Assembly: GCA_934729465.1 (NCBI GenBank)
Contig: CAKVEP010000004.1
Location: 1-64,000 of the forward strand
Reading direction: 5' to 3'
Length of the DNA: 64,000 nt
From: an uncultured Eubacteriales bacterium
GTDB taxonomy: Bacteria > Bacillota > Clostridia > Oscillospirales > Acutalibacteraceae
Positions 41,648 to 50,659 of this stretch are shown piece by piece. Under the pieces are notes generated by a model. It was not told the origin of the DNA and did no database searches. It worked only from the letters and a program-made list of their open reading frames with translations. A program made the position numbers and the translations under genes. The first letter of the stretch is position 1, and every line of letters starts with the position of its first letter.

Positions 41648-43563
41648 TAGTAAACGTTGCGAAGACGGCGGGCTTTTGTTTTGGAGTGGACAGAGCGGTA
41701 AAGATAGTAAATGAACTGCTAAGTCAAGGAAAAAATGTGTGTACCTTGGGTCATATAATCCATAATAATCAAGTGGTGTCTGAGCTCAAAGAAAAGGGAG
41801 TGAAGATAGCGGAAAGTGTTTGCGATGTTCCTGAGGGATACACTTTAGTGATACGTTCACATGGAGTGAGCGAAGAAATATTATGTAAATTAGAGGAGAA
41901 AAAAATAAATTATGTGGATGCAACATGTCCGTTTGTCAAAAAAATACATAATATTGTAAGTAGAGAATCTGCAAATGGTAAAATAGTACTGATAGCTGGT
42001 AACAAAAAACATCCTGAAGTTGCGGGAATAAAGGGATATTGTAAGTCGGAATGCTATGTGTTTAGCTGCGAAGAGGAATTAAAAAATATAATAGAAAACA
42101 ATAAATTTTTATTATGTAAAGAAATAATTACGGTATCACAGACAACTTTTAACTTAAACGAATGGATAATATGCATAAATTTAATAAAAAATATATTTAC
42201 AAATGTAAAAATTTTTGATACAATATGTAATACCACGCAGTTAAGACAACAAGAAGCAGAAAAAATATCTAAAATTTCAGATATAATGTTAGTGATTGGC
42301 GGAAGACACAGTTCTAACACAAATAAGTTATATGATATTTGCAAAAAAAATTGTGATACATATTTTATTGAAACTGTTGAAGACGTTAATCCTAATATTC
42401 TGAAAAACAAAAAATGCGTAGGTATCACTGCCGGAGCTTCAACTCCGGATAGTATAATAAGGGAGGTAAAGGGTGTTATGGTCGGAAATTCTAAGGTAGA
42501 AGAGAATGTATGTGAAAATTTTGAGGAAATGTTAGAGGAGTCATTGAAAAAACTTAGCACAGGAGGAGTAGTTAAAGGTACGGTAGTAGGTGTAACACCA
42601 ACCGAAATTTATGTTGACGTTGGAAGAAAGCAGTCAGGAATAGTAACAAAGTCTGAGCTAACCACAGACCCGAATGCAAAAATTGAGGATATAGTAAAGG
42701 TTGGGGACGAGTTAGATTTACTCATTATGCGTACCAATGACCAAGAAGGAACAATAATGCTTTCTAAAAACAGGCTAGAAGCTAAAAAAGGCTGGGACGT
42801 TTTAGAAAAGGCTCTTGATGACGGCGAAGTTCTTACAGGAGTGGTAAGAAAGGTAGTAAACGGAGGAATAGTGCTTAACTATAAGGCGCTTAACGTGTTT
42901 ATACCTGCGTCTCACGTTGGAGGAGCAAGAAATGTGCCTCTTGAAGATTATGTAAATAAAGAAGTAAAATTTAAAATTATAGAGATAAATAAATCAAGAA
43001 GAAGAATAGTAGGTTCGATTAGACTTGTTTCAGACATTGAAAGAAAAGAACAACTTGAAAAATTCTGGTCTGAGGCAGAAGTAGGAAAAACATACGTTGG
43101 AAAAGTAAAATCTATAACTAACTACGGAGTTTTTGTTGATTTAGGTTGTATTGATGGAATGATACATGTTTCAGAATTATCTTGGAACAGAGTAAAAAAA
43201 CCATCTGATGTGTTAAAAGTAGGTCAAGAGGTAGAGGTGCGTATAAAATCTTTAGACAAAGATAAAAATAAGGTAGCTCTAACTTACAAAAAAGAAGAAG
43301 AGAACCCATGGAAAATAGTTGAGGAAAAATATCCTGTTGGAACAGTTTTTGAATCAAAAGTTGTAAGTATATTACCATACGGGGCTTTTGTTGAGGTGGT
43401 TCCGGGAATAGATGGATTAATTCATGTGTCTCAAATAGCCGACCATAGGATAGAAACACCTAAAGAAGTTTTATCTGTTGGCGACGTTGTTAAAGTTAAA
43501 GTGCGTGAATTGAATCCTGAAAACAAGCGTGTGAGCCTTACTATGAAAGATATAGATAAATAA
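41644..43563 (+). CDS. ispH: IspH-ribosomal protein S1 fusion (HMBPP reductase plus S1 domains)
   Basis: Two-domain protein of 639 residues. Residues 1 to about 280 are 4-hydroxy-3-methylbut-2-enyl diphosphate reductase, the last step of the non-mevalonate isoprenoid pathway. The 4Fe-4S cysteines Cys12, Cys95 and Cys195, catalytic His123-Pro-Glu125 and SQTTFN are all present. From about 305 onward follow four S1 RNA-binding domains (VKGTVVGVTPTEIYVDVG, LTGVVRKVVNGGIV, YVGKVKSITNYGVFVDLG, FESKVVSILPYGAFVEV), equivalent to ribosomal protein S1. The fusion is known from Clostridia. It overlaps plsC by four bases. Confidence 0.95.
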   Translation: MIVNVAKTAGFCFGVDRAVKIVNELLSQGKNVCTLGHIIHNNQVVSELKEKGVKIAESVCDVPEGYTLVIRSHGVSEEILCKLEEKKINYVDATCPFVKKIHNIVSRESANGKIVLIAGNKKHPEVAGIKGYCKSECYVFSCEEELKNIIENNKFLLCKEIITVSQTTFNLNEWIICINLIKNIFTNVKIFDTICNTTQLRQQEAEKISKISDIMLVIGGRHSSNTNKLYDICKKNCDTYFIETVEDVNPNILKNKKCVGITAGASTPDSIIREVKGVMVGNSKVEENVCENFEEMLEESLKKLSTGGVVKGTVVGVTPTEIYVDVGRKQSGIVTKSELTTDPNAKIEDIVKVGDELDLLIMRTNDQEGTIMLSKNRLEAKKGWDVLEKALDDGEVLTGVVRKVVNGGIVLNYKALNVFIPASHVGGARNVPLEDYVNKEVKFKIIEINKSRRRIVGSIRLVSDIERKEQLEKFWSEAEVGKTYVGKVKSITNYGVFVDLGCIDGMIHVSELSWNRVKKPSDVLKVGQEVEVRIKSLDKDKNKVALTYKKEEENPWKIVEEKYPVGTVFESKVVSILPYGAFVEVVPGIDGLIHVSQIADHRIETPKEVLSVGDVVKVKVRELNPENKRVSLTMKDIDK

Positions 43564-43580
43564 TTATAGAGGGATATTTA

Positions 43581-44147
43581 ATGAAATCTATATTAAATAT
43601 TTTTGGTTCGCCACACAAAAATGGCGTTACCGCTATATTAAATAATTGTGTTTTAGACCATATTAATCAATATGGTCTAAATGTTATATATGCATATGAT
43701 AGGAATGTGAAGCCTTGTATAGACTGTAAAAAATGCGCTGAATCTGAGGGGTGTATTTTTGGCGACATGGACGACATAGATTTACATTTGAGACAAAGCG
43801 ATATAATCATCATAGCAACTCCAATATATAATATGTGTTTTCCGTCGCCTCTCAAGGCAATCTTAGACAGGATGCAAAGATATTTTATGGCTAGATTTTC
43901 GCTCGGATTAAAGCCACCAATAGAAAAACATAAAAAGATGATACTGCTTGCAACGTGTGGATGTGATAATAAAGATGAGGCGAGTGTTATAGAAAAACAG
44001 CTTAAAAGGATATGTACGGTTATAAATGCGGATTTAGTTGGTACCATTTTGTGGAGCGGCACCGATAGCGATAAATTTGACGTGGAATTAAATATTTTTA
44101 ATACTCACAATAAAATTAAAGAAATACTAGAGAAAATAAACTATTAA
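43581..44147 (+). CDS. Flavodoxin-family (NADPH-dependent FMN reductase-like) protein
   Basis: 188 residues with the flavin-binding start ILNIFGSPHKNGVTA, the cysteine segment PCIDCKKCAESEGCIF and IIIATPIYNMCFPSPLKAILDRM, as in iron-sulfur flavoprotein and FMN reductase-like enzymes. Four cysteines in C-x2-C-x2-C-x5-C order might bind an Fe-S cluster. Substrate unknown. The coding sequence contains a perfect 13-base-pair hairpin at 43652-43681. GAGGG precedes the ATG. Confidence 0.85.
   Translation: MKSILNIFGSPHKNGVTAILNNCVLDHINQYGLNVIYAYDRNVKPCIDCKKCAESEGCIFGDMDDIDLHLRQSDIIIIATPIYNMCFPSPLKAILDRMQRYFMARFSLGLKPPIEKHKKMILLATCGCDNKDEASVIEKQLKRICTVINADLVGTILWSGTDSDKFDVELNIFNTHNKIKEILEKINY
43652..43681 (+). 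repeat. Perfect inverted repeat inside the flavodoxin-like gene
   Basis: TTTAGACCATATT (43652-43664) and AATATGGTCTAAA (43669-43681) pair perfectly over 13 bases with the four-base loop AATC. It lies about 70 bases into the coding region, where such structure is unexpected. Confidence 0.75.
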
Positions 44148-44164
44148 AGTGAGGAGGAAGGAAG

Positions 44165-45799
44165 ATGTCTGAAAATAATATGAAAATTTGTATGGGCTGC
44201 ATGAACCCCACTGACAATGAAGAAGTTTGTCCATATTGCGGAGAAAAAAGAGATGAGCCTCAAAAAACACCGTTTCTTCCCAAAGGAGAAGTGCTTGCAG
44301 AAAGATATATAGTTGGTAAGGGATTAGAGATAAACGGCGAAGGTTTGGGATATATTGGATTTGATAAAAATAAAAAAACTAAAATTTATATTAGAGAATT
44401 TTTTCCTGGAGAGATGTGTGAAAGGGAAGAGAATAGCTGTATTTTAAAAGCTGTTACAGGCTATTCGGAGCTTTTTGAAAGAGAGCGTGAAAAGTTTTTA
44501 AAGTACTTTAGAGCTGTTGCACGTCTTAGAAATATAAATTTATTAGAGTCGGTGTATGATATATTTGACGAAAATAATACCGCTTATGTTGTGCTTGAGT
44601 GGGTAGATGGAATACCATTAGATGTGTATGTGGACAAAAAAGGAGGATACCTTGAATGGAAGGAAGCGAGGGTGTTATTTATGCCACTGCTTTCTGCGCT
44701 TTCAAGGATGCACTTATCTAAAGTAAAGCACTTGGGAATATGTCCGAATAATTTGATAGTCCTTCCCAGCGGAAAAATAAAGTTAGTGGGATTTGCAAGT
44801 GAGGACTTAAGAAAAAAGGGAACAGATTTAAAATGTCAGCTTTACGAAGGCTGCTCAGCGTTAGAACAGTATATTGAGGCATATGAAACAGACGAAAGTA
44901 CAGACATATATGGATTTACAGCATCTTTGTTTTTTGCCCTCACAGGTGAATATCCCCTTCCTGCGCTCGAAAGAGAAAAACACGATGAACTTCTTATGTC
45001 ACAGGATATAGTAAAAAATATACCAAATAATGTTGTGTCGGCAATAGCGGGAGGACTTAGAGTATATCCGAATAATAGGACGCTTTTATTCGACAGGCTT
45101 AGAGCTGAATTATCAGATTCTCCGGTAGTACACATAGACGCTAGCGAAAATATGAAAAAAGTTCCTCCTAAATTTAGTGCTAATAATCAAAGCAAGAATA
45201 ACAATAATAATTTTATGTGGGGCGTGTGGTCGTGCGTGATAGCGTTCGCAGTTTTGGGGTTATGTGCTCTTGTTTATTGGTTTGGGTTTAAAAAAGATAA
45301 GGTAGTAAGTTCTGATGAAACGTCGTCTAGCAGTACTTCAACAGTTGAAACGAACGAAGAAGAAAGCGTTAAAACGGAAAAAATATCTGTGCCGAACCTT
45401 GTGGGGAAAAACTTTAAAAAATTACAAGAAGAGGTGTCCTCGGGCAGTACGCAGTATAATATAGTAATGCTCCCAAATGAAGAGTTTAACGACAACGTTG
45501 GAGAAGGCTGTATAATATCTCAGAACCCGAGTTATGGGGAAGAAATGACAAGTGGAGGAACGATAGCCGTAACCGTAAGTAAGGGAAGTAAGGAGAGAAC
45601 TCTCCCAAACATACAGGGGCAAACAGTTTCTGAGGCTTCGCTTGCTTTGTCAGAGTTAAGTTTTGTTCCTGTTGAGATAAGGGAAAATAGTACCACTGTG
45701 GCAGAGGGCTTAGTTATAGGTTATAAAGACCATAAACCTGGGGATGTTATGGAATATGGTTCTCAGATTAGTATATTAGTGAGCAAAGGGGTAAACTAG
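44165..45799 (+). CDS. Zinc-ribbon Ser/Thr pseudokinase with PASTA domains
   Basis: 544 residues. An N-terminal zinc ribbon (Cys9, Cys12, Cys22, Cys25) is followed by a protein kinase fold (about 47-325), a low-complexity Asn/Ser linker, one membrane helix (about 350-372) and two extracellular PASTA domains beginning at VPNLVGKNFKK and LPNIQGQTVSE. The fold matches clostridial PrkC-like kinases, but the catalytic loop HRD is HLG (189-191) and the magnesium-binding DFG is VGF, and the ATP-lysine position reads IYIREFF. Both catalytic aspartates are missing, so it should be a pseudokinase. PASTA domains bind muropeptides or penicillins in related proteins. Preceded by GAGGAGGAAGG. Confidence 0.85.
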   Translation: MSENNMKICMGCMNPTDNEEVCPYCGEKRDEPQKTPFLPKGEVLAERYIVGKGLEINGEGLGYIGFDKNKKTKIYIREFFPGEMCEREENSCILKAVTGYSELFEREREKFLKYFRAVARLRNINLLESVYDIFDENNTAYVVLEWVDGIPLDVYVDKKGGYLEWKEARVLFMPLLSALSRMHLSKVKHLGICPNNLIVLPSGKIKLVGFASEDLRKKGTDLKCQLYEGCSALEQYIEAYETDESTDIYGFTASLFFALTGEYPLPALEREKHDELLMSQDIVKNIPNNVVSAIAGGLRVYPNNRTLLFDRLRAELSDSPVVHIDASENMKKVPPKFSANNQSKNNNNNFMWGVWSCVIAFAVLGLCALVYWFGFKKDKVVSSDETSSSSTSTVETNEEESVKTEKISVPNLVGKNFKKLQEEVSSGSTQYNIVMLPNEEFNDNVGEGCIISQNPSYGEEMTSGGTIAVTVSKGSKERTLPNIQGQTVSEASLALSELSFVPVEIRENSTTVAEGLVIGYKDHKPGDVMEYGSQISILVSKGVN

Positions 45800-45847
45800 T
45801 TTCGTGAGCTGATAATAAATTCTTATTAATGAGGTGACAAAACGTAT

Positions 45848-46006
45848 ATGATAGAGTGTAACGATGATTGTATATACCAAAAGGACGGTTGGTGTTTTTT
45901 AGGGTTTCCGTCTGTTGTGACAAACAGTATTATCGGACAATGTATTTATTATGTTAAAGACAGAGAAAAGGACACTTTGATTAATAAGAAAAACAATAAA
46001 TTTTAA
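45848..46006 (+). CDS. Small cysteine-containing protein (52 residues)
   Basis: ATG at 45848 with GAGGTG at 45831-45836. The protein starts MIECNDDCIYQKDGWCFLGF and continues to GQCIYYVKD, with cysteines at residues 4, 8, 16 and 32. Such a C-x3-C-x7-C...C layout resembles small zinc- or metal-binding clostridial proteins of unknown function. It lies 48 bases after the pseudokinase and before a terminator, so it is probably the last gene of that unit. Confidence 0.55.
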   Translation: MIECNDDCIYQKDGWCFLGFPSVVTNSIIGQCIYYVKDREKDTLINKKNNKF

Positions 46007-46013
46007 AATGAGT

Positions 46014-46049
46014 AAAAGTCTTAGAGTATCTATTATTCTAAGACTTTTT
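46014..46049 (+). terminator. Intrinsic terminator
   Basis: AAAAGTCTTAGA (46014-46025) pairs with TCTAAGACTTTT (46037-46048) around an 11-base loop and is followed by T. A new promoter begins 14 bases later. Confidence 0.88.
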
Positions 46050-46062
46050 GTAATATTATGTT

Positions 46063-46090
46063 TTGTAATAATGTGATATTATGCTATAAT
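46063..46090 (+). promoter_or_regulatory. Predicted promoter of the lipoprotein/two-component operon
   Basis: TTGTAA (46063-46068), a 16-base spacer and TATAAT (46085-46090) preceded by TGC, an extended -10 element. About 31 bases upstream of the TTG start at 46122. Confidence 0.6.
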
Positions 46091-46121
46091 TGTTGTTAGA
46101 AAAAATTGTGGAGTGAAATAA

Positions 46122-47438
46122 TTGAAAAAGAAATATTTTTGTTTAGGGATTCTTATATTATTTACTGTTTTTATCGGAGGCTGCGGAGATGGAAATTTTT
46201 TTGACATTCAAAGTATTATGAAACCTCCCCAGTTAAGTGAAGACGAAGAATTAATAAAGTCTGTTATAGACAGAAAGCTAGGAAAAGATTTTATATTAAA
46301 ATACCCTCAAAGAGGAGACTACAGGTCTGCAATAGTGCTACATAATTTTGACTCGGAAGAAAAAAATGAAGCTGTAATATTTTATCAGCTCGGAGATGAA
46401 AAGAACGCAATACACATAATGATTATGCAAAAAATTAATGGTTCATGGAATATAGCAGTTGATTATTTAGAGTATGGCAATGATGTTGACAAGGTTTGTT
46501 TTGGAGATTTAAACTCTGATGGCAGAGATGAAATTATAGTTGGGTTAGCTGATTCAGACACAAATTTAAATAATTTAGCTGTTTATGAAGTGGAAAAAGA
46601 CGGTATGAACGAAATTAAGCTAGATGATAAATATATTGAATTTTCGTGTTTGGAGAAAAATGGATTATTTATTATTTGTCCGTCAAGCGCGAACGACAGC
46701 TTTTATACTAAGCTTATAAAAATAAAAAATAAAAAATTTTCTGAATCTAGTGCTATTAAATTTGGAGAAACAATCACAAAATGTAATAGCTTGGTTTATG
46801 GCGGAATAACTGATAAAGAAAACGGTATTTTCTTAGATTACACTAATCTTGACGGCAAAATAAAAACAGAAATAATACGTGTATCCGGGAAACTTAGCGG
46901 AAATACAAATAAAATATATAATTTAGGTTCATCTAAAAGAGATATTCCAATTTTGTGTAAAGACATAAATAATGATGGAATTATTGAAGTTCCGGTGATA
47001 AGTACGGTTGAAGATGTGGCGGGAGCCGAGAAAAAATGTAATACCAACATGATAAATTGGAGCTACTATGATTTAGAAAATGAAAAATTTAAAAGTATAG
47101 AAAAATCAGTTTGTAATTATGAGATGGGATACAATTTCTTTGTTCCGGATAATTGGGATAAAAATATAATATGTAGTATTGACGAGAAGTATCAAAGCGA
47201 AAAGTTTTATGAACAGCACATTGACACAACAGTCAATAAAGACGTTGGCGATATGCTTCTTGAAATAAAGAAAATATCGTTATATGAGTGGAAGTCAATT
47301 AACGATAAGGAAAACTACGTATTTTTAGGTGAAAATAATGGTTTTGTTTATTTAGCCACGATTCCTAAAAAGGAAAATGAGCTTATTATCTCGGGGGACG
47401 ACTTAAAGAAAAATTTTGAAATAATAAATAAATCATAA
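46122..47438 (+). CDS. Lipoprotein with FG-GAP/VCBS-like repeats
   Basis: 438 residues with lipoprotein signal KKKYFCLGILILFTVFIGGC (lipobox Cys20 or 21). The mature protein is beta-rich and has calcium-loop-like segments DLNSDGRDEIIVG and DINNDGIIEVPVI, typical of FG-GAP/VCBS beta-propeller blades. The C-terminal part (GYNFFVPDNW) may form a second domain. TTG start, with GGAGTGA upstream. It is the first gene of an operon with a response regulator and a sensor kinase, so it may feed a signal to that kinase; that role is inference. Confidence 0.75.
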   Translation: MKKKYFCLGILILFTVFIGGCGDGNFFDIQSIMKPPQLSEDEELIKSVIDRKLGKDFILKYPQRGDYRSAIVLHNFDSEEKNEAVIFYQLGDEKNAIHIMIMQKINGSWNIAVDYLEYGNDVDKVCFGDLNSDGRDEIIVGLADSDTNLNNLAVYEVEKDGMNEIKLDDKYIEFSCLEKNGLFIICPSSANDSFYTKLIKIKNKKFSESSAIKFGETITKCNSLVYGGITDKENGIFLDYTNLDGKIKTEIIRVSGKLSGNTNKIYNLGSSKRDIPILCKDINNDGIIEVPVISTVEDVAGAEKKCNTNMINWSYYDLENEKFKSIEKSVCNYEMGYNFFVPDNWDKNIICSIDEKYQSEKFYEQHIDTTVNKDVGDMLLEIKKISLYEWKSINDKENYVFLGENNGFVYLATIPKKENELIISGDDLKKNFEIINKS

Positions 47439-47455
47439 CATGGAGGAAATCAATC

Positions 47456-48157
47456 ATGAAAAGAGTTCTTGTTGCAGAGGATGAAACATCTATAAGAGAG
47501 TTTGAAGTTATAAATTTAAAAAGATCTGGATATGAGGTTATTGATGCCGAAAGCGGAGAGAAAGCACTGGAGTATTTCGACAGATATAACGGTGACTTTG
47601 ATTTGGCGGTGCTTGACATTATGCTTCCGGGGATTGATGGTTTATCTGTTTGTAAAGAGCTAAGGAAGCGAAGCGACACGATAGGTATAATTCTTTTAAC
47701 AGCTAAAGCGCAGGAAATAGACAAAGTTAGTGGATTAATGTATGGAGCGGATGACTATATAACAAAACCATTTAGTCCATCTGAACTGGTTGCGAGGGTT
47801 GATGCTTTATATAGAAGAGTGGCGCTTAATCTTATGCGTACAGAAAATAATTTTAAAGAAGAAATAAGGTTTGGAGAATTTGTGTTGAACCTTAGGAACA
47901 GGGTTTTAAAGAAAAGGGGCAAGACAATCGAACTTACGCAAGTAGAATTTCAAATAATGGAATATTTCTTTTCGAATCCCGGCGAGGTTCTTAGTAGACT
48001 GAAAATTTTACATCACGTTTGGGGAGAAAACTATGAAGGCGAAGAAAAAATTGTTGATGTTAATATAAGAAGACTACGCATGAAAATAGAAGATGACCCG
48101 TCTGTACCACAAAATATTGTTACGGTTTGGGGAATGGGATACAAATGGGAAAACTGA
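47456..48157 (+). CDS. OmpR/PhoB-family response regulator
   Basis: 233 residues: a receiver domain with acidic Glu8-Asp9, phospho-acceptor Asp54 in VLDIMLPG, Thr in LLTAKA and Lys in ITKPFSP, then a C-terminal winged-helix domain (FQIMEYFFSNPGEVLSRLKILHHVWG, VNIRRLRMKIE). A GGAGGAAA site precedes the ATG. It is paired with the histidine kinase that follows. The regulon cannot be told from the sequence. Confidence 0.93.
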   Translation: MKRVLVAEDETSIREFEVINLKRSGYEVIDAESGEKALEYFDRYNGDFDLAVLDIMLPGIDGLSVCKELRKRSDTIGIILLTAKAQEIDKVSGLMYGADDYITKPFSPSELVARVDALYRRVALNLMRTENNFKEEIRFGEFVLNLRNRVLKKRGKTIELTQVEFQIMEYFFSNPGEVLSRLKILHHVWGENYEGEEKIVDVNIRRLRMKIEDDPSVPQNIVTVWGMGYKWEN

Positions 48158-48185
48158 AAAACAATTGAAATGGTGTGTAAAATTA

Positions 48186-49619
48186 ATGAATGTAAAGGGA
48201 ATAACTAAACGATGGGTTTTTAATAGTTTATGCTTGGTAATTGTTGTTTTAACGGTACTTGTGATAAGCTTTGCATTAATTATGAGAGGCTATTTTTACA
48301 GTGGTATACAACAAACTATAAGCGGTCGTTCGAATGAACTTGCCAATATATTTAGCGGCTATTCTTGGCAGTCGCCGAGCGGATTTAATAAAACTGTTCG
48401 TTCTTATGTTGAAGAATTTCCGGATGAAGAATTAATGGAATTAATGGTTTTTAATGATAAGGATGAAATTTTAATTACCTCCACAGGCTTTCCACCTGAA
48501 ATTAATAACGATATGCCGGATTATGAATTGGCGAAGTCTTCGTCAGACAACTACGGTTTTTGGACAGGTAAAAATAGTTCAGGGGAAAAGGTAATGGCGG
48601 TAACAAGGGTGCTTTACGGACAATATGGAAGATGTCTTGGAGCGGTTAGATATGTGGTATCTCTTGAAGACGCCGACTCCAGAATATTTTACAGTGTTAT
48701 ATTTTTAGCTGGTGTAAGCTTACTTATTATATTGTTTGTGATATTGTCGGGATTAAGCTTTGTCAAATCGATAGTAAATCCCGTTACGGAAATCGCAGGA
48801 ATAGCGAAAACCATAGCAAGGGGAAATTTTAAAGCAAAGATTGAAAAGAAATATGATGATGAAATAGGCGAGCTTTGTGACACTATAAATTACATGGCTC
48901 AAGAATTAGACGCCTCAGAAAAATTAAAAAATGATTTTATATCGTCTGTCTCTCACGAGCTTAGAACACCCCTCACGGCTATAAAAGGTTGGGCTGAAAC
49001 AATGCAGGATGGAAACGATATAGACAAAGACGTGATGAAAAGAGGACTCGATATAATAGTTCACGAAACAGAAAGACTTTCAGGAATAGTTGAGGAACTG
49101 TTAGACTTTTCTCGCTTGCAGAGTGGCAGAATGATAATAACGATGGATAAAATAGATATTTTAGCAGAAATAGGCGAAGCTGTTTATATGTTTAAAGACA
49201 GAGCCGCATCAGAGGGTAAGACCTTGATGTATAATGAGCCTAGAATTCTTTCTCCGATTTTGGGGGACAAAAACAGGTTAAGACAGGTTTTTGTAAATTT
49301 GATAGACAATGCCATTAAATACACTTCAAGTGGAGGTGGGGTAAGCGTTAGTGTGAGCGAGAAAGACGAAAATATATGTATAAATATAACAGATAACGGA
49401 TGTGGAATACCGGCTGAACATCTGGGTAAGGTGAGAGAAAAGTTTTATAAAGCCAACTCAACGCAGAGAGGTTCGGGAATAGGCTTGGCGATAGTCGACG
49501 AAATAGTTTCTTTACATAACGGGAAAATGGAAATAATAAGCGAAGAAAATTTCGGAACAACCGTAATGTTGTCGTTCCCTGTGTTTAAGCAGGAGCAGCC
49601 TGTGAATAATGAAAAATGA
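48186..49619 (+). CDS. Membrane sensor histidine kinase
   Basis: 477 residues with two membrane helices (about 13-38 and 170-195) enclosing an extracellular sensor domain of about 130 residues, a HAMP domain (KSIVNPVTEIAGIAKTIARG), HisKA with the phospho-His in SVSHELRTPLTAIK, and HATPase with NLIDNAIKYTS, DNGCGIP and GSGIGLAIV. All catalytic motifs are intact. The start is uncertain: ATG 48186 has only a weak ribosome-binding site, and TTG 48165 is an alternative; longer frames run into the regulator gene. It overlaps the region upstream of prmC. Confidence 0.9.
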   Translation: MNVKGITKRWVFNSLCLVIVVLTVLVISFALIMRGYFYSGIQQTISGRSNELANIFSGYSWQSPSGFNKTVRSYVEEFPDEELMELMVFNDKDEILITSTGFPPEINNDMPDYELAKSSSDNYGFWTGKNSSGEKVMAVTRVLYGQYGRCLGAVRYVVSLEDADSRIFYSVIFLAGVSLLIILFVILSGLSFVKSIVNPVTEIAGIAKTIARGNFKAKIEKKYDDEIGELCDTINYMAQELDASEKLKNDFISSVSHELRTPLTAIKGWAETMQDGNDIDKDVMKRGLDIIVHETERLSGIVEELLDFSRLQSGRMIITMDKIDILAEIGEAVYMFKDRAASEGKTLMYNEPRILSPILGDKNRLRQVFVNLIDNAIKYTSSGGGVSVSVSEKDENICINITDNGCGIPAEHLGKVREKFYKANSTQRGSGIGLAIVDEIVSLHNGKMEIISEENFGTTVMLSFPVFKQEQPVNNEK

Positions 49620-49638
49620 TAAAGTGAGGATTGCTAAT

Positions 49639-50487
49639 ATGAACTTATGGGATGCTTACATCGCAGGAAAAGAATTATACGAAAGTCGGGTACAAAAAGA
49701 ATATGAGCAGTCAGAACTAAGTTATATGTTTGAAGAGTGCTTTGGCTGCGATAAACATTTATTAATTTTAAATAAAGAAAAACCGGCGCCGGAGGAAGGC
49801 GTAAAAAAATTATTTTCAATGATAGAACGTCGAGCAAGTGGTGAGCCTATCCAGTATATTTTAGGTAAGTGGTATTTTATGGGTCTCGAGTTTAAAGTCG
49901 GGAAGGGTGTTTTGATACCAAGAGATGACACCGAAGTGTTGGTTAGAGAGAGTATTAATTATTTAAGAAATGTTGATAACGCTAAAATTATTGATTTGTG
50001 CAGCGGAAGTGGAGCTATTGCGGTGTGTATGGGTCAAAATTTGAAAAACGTCGAAATAACTGCGGTGGAGCTATCTGATGAGGCTTACGGCTATTTGACT
50101 GAGAACATAGAGAATAATGGTTCGAAGGTAAAGGCTGTTAAAGACGACGTTGCTGTTGCTTGTGAAAGATTTGAAAATAATTATTTTGATGCCGTGTTGT
50201 CTAACCCGCCGTATATACCGTCGAAAGATATAAATTATTTGCAAGCTGAGGTACAAAAAGAGCCACGTATGGCTTTGGACGGCGGAGAAGATGGATTGTA
50301 TTTTTATAGAATTATATGTGAAAAATGGAGTAAAAAAATTAAAAGGGGAGGAATTTTAGCGGTAGAAATAGGTATTGGACAGGGCAAAGACGTTAAGCAA
50401 ATTTTTGAACATAACGGTTTTAAAAATATTACAATTTATAAAGATATAAATAATATTGATAGGGTAGTAGTTGGGGAAAAAATTTAA
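49639..50487 (+). CDS. prmC: Peptide chain release factor N5-glutamine methyltransferase
   Basis: Methylates the GGQ glutamine of release factors RF1 and RF2. The 282 residues hold the N-terminal helical domain, IDLCSGSGAIAVCMG (SAM-binding) and the catalytic SNPPYIPSKD. ATG 49639 is preferred because GTGAGG lies nine bases upstream; an ATG at 49609 overlaps the kinase gene. It ends at a strong terminator. Confidence 0.94.
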   Translation: MNLWDAYIAGKELYESRVQKEYEQSELSYMFEECFGCDKHLLILNKEKPAPEEGVKKLFSMIERRASGEPIQYILGKWYFMGLEFKVGKGVLIPRDDTEVLVRESINYLRNVDNAKIIDLCSGSGAIAVCMGQNLKNVEITAVELSDEAYGYLTENIENNGSKVKAVKDDVAVACERFENNYFDAVLSNPPYIPSKDINYLQAEVQKEPRMALDGGEDGLYFYRIICEKWSKKIKRGGILAVEIGIGQGKDVKQIFEHNGFKNITIYKDINNIDRVVVGEKI

Positions 50488-50512
50488 TAGAAAAAATAAA
50501 TATAATTATTTG

Positions 50513-50547
50513 AACTCGGAGTTAGCTTTTGTTAATTCCGAGTTTTT
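50513..50547 (+). terminator. Intrinsic terminator after prmC
   Basis: AACTCGGAGTTAGC (50513-50526) pairs with GTTAATTCCGAGTT (50531-50544) with G-T pairs, a TTTT loop and a following T run. Confidence 0.88.
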
Positions 50548-50659
50548 GTGTTAAAAATAAAAATTCGTAAAATTTGATTAAAATATATATTATAAATATA
50601 TAACATTAGTATATTGAGTGTTAAAAGAACAATAAATTACAAATTCAAGACAAAATATA

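Noticed and set aside
43652..43681. Hairpin as an intrinsic terminator
   Set aside because: There is no T run after it and it lies within a complete, conserved reading frame.
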